Below are positions 41,646 to 43,715 of a stretch of DNA of 43,715 nt, one piece after another (position 1 is the first letter of the stretch; each line of letters starts with the position of its first letter). Location: assembly GCA_016235425.1 (NCBI GenBank), contig JACRLC010000105.1, positions 1 through 43,715 on the forward strand. The letters run 5' to 3'. Below the pieces are notes generated by a model. It did no database searches. It was not told where the DNA came from and saw only the letters and a program-made list of their open reading frames with translations. The position numbers and the translations under genes were made by a program. This stretch comes from Chloroflexota bacterium (GTDB taxonomy: Bacteria > Chloroflexota > Anaerolineae > Anaerolineales > Villigracilaceae).

Positions 41646-41904
41646 GTTGACAACGTGCAGGTCGGATATGTATCCTCGTCAACGTGATGGCCGTTATTGA
41701 AGAAGTACATTGCGCTTGCGCATTTGCAAAAGCCGTATTATGAGGTCGGGACAAATGTGAGAATGGAAATCACGGTCGAACAACAATCACCGTCAACACG
41801 CGCCTGCGGAGGTAGTGAAGCCCTGCCCTGCCTGCGCCAGTGCCACAGGCACAGGTGAGCTTGTCGAAGGGTTGCCATTCTATGAGCCAGAGTGGAAGAA
41901 GAAA
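41646..41904 (+). pseudogene. Remnant of a GcvT-like aminomethyltransferase C-terminus
   Basis: The plus strand encodes VDNVQVGYVSSST, a TGA at 41685-41687, then WPLLKKYIALAHL and EVGTNVRMEITVEQQ. After a frame shift near 41790-41811 come VVK, a 51-bp repeat insert, and LPFYEPEWKKK. Read together this matches the C-terminal barrel of GcvT-type folate enzymes (G.V.TS..SP.LKK.IALA.....GT.V.......VV.LPF.P). The N-terminal part of the gene is missing. One stop, one frameshift and one insertion show decay. Family assignment is by eye. Confidence 0.55.
41821..41871. repeat. 51-bp repeat inserted in the GcvT-like remnant
   Basis: ccctgccctgcctgcgccag, then tgccacaggcacaggtgagc and ttgtcgaagg. The inverse of the longer copy at 23522-23586, and sharing gagcttgtcgaagg with 6461-6474. 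It is 17 codons long and keeps the local frame open. Confidence 0.65.
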
Positions 41905-41938
41905 TTGGGAAGAAGGCAGGATGCAATGATGCAGTCGC

Positions 41939-41989
41939 AAAACACCCTGAAAATTCGTCGTCGCGCGACGAATTTTCAGGGTGTTTTTT
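41939..41989. terminator. Bidirectional terminator before DUF3037
   Basis: 22-bp perfect stem starting AAAACACCCTGAAAATTCGT, 5-7 nt loop, ending GGGTGTTTTTT. T-runs on both strands. It ends the minus-strand DUF3037/HipA operon. Confidence 0.9.
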
Positions 41990-42005
41990 GGCTACCTGGC
42001 AACTG

Positions 42006-42887
42006 CTATTTCTTTTTTTCGTGAGAAGTGTCAGCCTCGATTTTCGGAGCAACATCACGCGCGAAATCTTCTGCCTCATGTTCTTCAATCAACCGAATCT
42101 TCTTGGCGTGTTCGCCTGTGCCCAAGAGATCTTTTGCCTTGGCATAAGCCTTTAATACAGCACTATCCTCTCGGCGTGGTTTTCCAAGCAAATAATACAA
42201 TATATTCAACTCTTTGCTTTTTTGTAGAATAACATCCATTCCAAAATATTGCCATGCCTTTTTATTGATACTGCCTGGATGGATTAGGTCAAATGAGAGA
42301 GGCTGCAGGGCTTTCCAACGTCCATTTCTCCATGCATGCTCGAATTCGATGTCTTGCGAGTCAGCATGAATAACTGTGGGACGTAAATAACGTATCACAT
42401 TTTGTTCCCGAAGCGTTTTACTGAAAATGCTCCATACGTCTATGTCGCTACGAGATTCGTTTTCCTCGTTGGGCAGGTGTGTTTCCACCAAACGCCTGTA
42501 TACATCCTCAAAGGTTTCTTCCAAATCATCTGTCATTCCGCCTTGTACTTCGCCGAATTGAATAGAGGAATCATCCGGAGGCAGAATCTGATTCAGCAAT
42601 TCTTCAATACGATCAGGCAACCATGATTCGAAAGTTGCCTGTTTACTGTTGACCTTTTCTGCCATTTTGTCAAATTTGGTTTGTAAACTGGAAATGTAGC
42701 GTCGGTAAAATTCGCCATCAGCCAATGGGAAAGCGTTTGTAATTCGGCTATATTTTTGCAACAACCGCACTTTGAAAAAGGCAGTATCTTGACAGTAAAA
42801 TGCTACCCCTACATTTAGGAACTCACCTGTAAATGAGTCGTGGATATACCGTAAAACGGCAAATTGGAAGGGTGTTTTTGTGTTCAT
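42006..42887 (-). CDS. DUF3037 family protein
   Basis: 293 aa. Starts MNTKTPFQFAVLRYIHDSFTGEFLNVGV, the hallmark of DUF3037 (F.Y.V.RY..d...GE.lNVGV), followed by helical and mixed segments with no catalytic motif I can name. The ATG overlaps the stop of the upstream HipA-like frame (ATGA). DUF3037 genes are commonly paired with a HipA-like kinase gene, as here. Role unknown; a toxin-antitoxin or defence function has been guessed for such pairs, but nothing here proves it. Confidence 0.82.
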   Translation of the reverse strand: MNTKTPFQFAVLRYIHDSFTGEFLNVGVAFYCQDTAFFKVRLLQKYSRITNAFPLADGEFYRRYISSLQTKFDKMAEKVNSKQATFESWLPDRIEELLNQILPPDDSSIQFGEVQGGMTDDLEETFEDVYRRLVETHLPNEENESRSDIDVWSIFSKTLREQNVIRYLRPTVIHADSQDIEFEHAWRNGRWKALQPLSFDLIHPGSINKKAWQYFGMDVILQKSKELNILYYLLGKPRREDSAVLKAYAKAKDLLGTGEHAKKIRLIEEHEAEDFARDVAPKIEADTSHEKKK

Positions 42888-43681
42888 ACCAAAATCTCCT
42901 GCAAACTTCTCTTGAACAAATCTGAATGGTTCCGAGCATTTGCGAGGTAGGATGAAATTTCAGGCAGATCGGGGGTGTTCCACTCGGCGGGCACTTTCTC
43001 CTCTATTGTAGCAAAAATATCGTCGGAGAGAGTATCCAATATCCCTACGAATTCCTCAATTTCCAGCCCACAATCTTGCCCTTTAAGGCTGGGATAAAGA
43101 ACATGGTTTTTACACCAATCTTCTCTGATAAAATCTCAGGGCGCAGGGAAGCTTCCGATCATCATTTGTGGCTTTGAATAAGGAAATGCCTGCTCATGAT
43201 CGAACAAAATAAAACCTTTCGATGTGTCGAACATATTCGGCTTTCGTAAATTTCTGTCTACATTCCAGGCCAACATGTCAAAACAGAAAATCATGGCGGC
43301 TTCGTGGAGCTTGGCTGGGGTCACTGGTGGATTGAAAATGATAACGTCAGATAAATATTTACTTCCAAAATTTAGACCAGGACTTTGACATATTCGTTCG
43401 CGTATGACAGGGTCAGGTATGCCAAATGAAAAATCTGCTTCGATATTCACAAAGGCTATATCAGGCGTACTCAAACCAAAAAAGTTTGCCAGCAAAACGC
43501 CATAGATTTCTCTTGCAAGGCTGTGAACTCCCAATCCCAACTCTGGCGTGTTCCATAACTTGACAATGTAATCGCTAACTCGACTTTTGCAGCACATTAC
43601 CAGCCAAATACTCCAACAACCAGACAAAAAGGGGGAGCAGTTGTACAATTCGTAACGATCCCGATTCTGGAGGTGCAACAT
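42884..43681 (-). pseudogene. HipA-like kinase gene interrupted by one in-frame TGA
   Basis: The ATG at 43681 opens a 181-codon frame with HipA-like kinase features: YIVKLWN (Lys of the ATP site), LAREIYGVLLANFFGLSTPD, DMLAWNVDRNLRKPNMF (catalytic loop), FILFDHEQAFPYS (metal site). It stops at TGA 43136-43138 after GSFPAP. The same frame then continues for 83 sense codons (DFIREDWCKNHVLYPSLKGQ...) to a TGA that overlaps the DUF3037 ATG. Read through, it gives 265 residues, a normal size. The TGA probably replaces TGG (Trp). Nonsense mutation, sequencing error or recoding cannot be told apart here. The kinase motifs lie before the stop. Confidence 0.75.
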
Positions 43682-43715
43682 GCTACCTTTGGTGGAATTT
43701 CCTGAACTGGTGCAA

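Noticed and set aside
43136-43138. Genome-wide reading of TGA as Trp
   Set aside because: Many clear genes in the window end with TGA at their expected length (hom, ribD-like, znuC, sdr), so the code appears standard.
43136-43138. Selenocysteine at the TGA of the HipA-like gene
   Set aside because: No Cys/Sec position is known in this family and no SECIS-like hairpin was seen directly downstream; Trp loss is simpler.

Overview
The window looks like a chromosomal stretch from a Chloroflexota bacterium, most likely of the Anaerolineae. This is inferred from gene types and style: a SCO1664-family/DUF3090 pair, a DUF3037/HipA-like pair, a split acyl-CoA mutase, a PIN-TRAM protein next to cysS, lipoproteins with Pro/Thr linkers, and many short intergenic repeats. 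No rRNA or tRNA gene and no CRISPR array was seen. Most genes are housekeeping or metabolic and lie in short operons on both strands.

Layout. 1-140 is the right end of an ISL3-type insertion sequence that cuts off the end of a PLD-like nuclease gene. 1089-8859 (minus strand) holds a zinc-ribbon protein, folP, a STAS/SEC14-like protein, a lipoprotein, folK, a double ClbS/DinB-like protein, hom, and the SCO1664-like kinase plus DUF3090 pair. At 8976 is a mutase large subunit whose active-site residues fit isobutyryl-CoA mutase better than methylmalonyl-CoA mutase. Two paralogous GPH/MelB-type transporters follow on the minus strand. At about 13790 a class I cyclic-di-GMP riboswitch precedes a secreted sortase-like protein. 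Next come an RNase H-like/TPR protein, a STAS protein, a flavin oxidoreductase with a haem-type membrane domain, a GT39-like glycosyltransferase, a membrane rhodanese and a GGDEF diguanylate cyclase.

21777-25710 is a zinc-uptake locus (a small membrane protein, zur, znuA, znuC, znuB) with a textbook promoter and a Zur box. It is interrupted between znuC and znuB by a four-helix-bundle gene enclosed by inverted arrays of a heptamer. Then come an SRPBCC protein, two tandem M1-type metallopeptidase lipoproteins and an epoxide-hydrolase-like enzyme. An Rrf2 regulator with a 25-bp palindromic operator heads a ribD-like/ribA/SDR operon. An EamA transporter follows, then a PLP aminotransferase behind a leader that contains a short Ile/Leu-rich ORF and a terminator. 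The remainder is an ACT-malic enzyme/HAD/moaA block, a PIN-TRAM gene with cysS, a decayed GcvT-like remnant, DUF3037, and a HipA-like kinase broken by one in-frame TGA.

The most unusual feature is the repeat landscape. Imperfect heptanucleotide tandem arrays of several different sequences sit at gene edges and supply start codons, stop codons and signal-peptide residues. Longer palindromic repeats have entered genes without closing the reading frame (folP and the GcvT remnant). Several genes have a -10 box about 7 nt before ATG, which suggests leaderless mRNAs.
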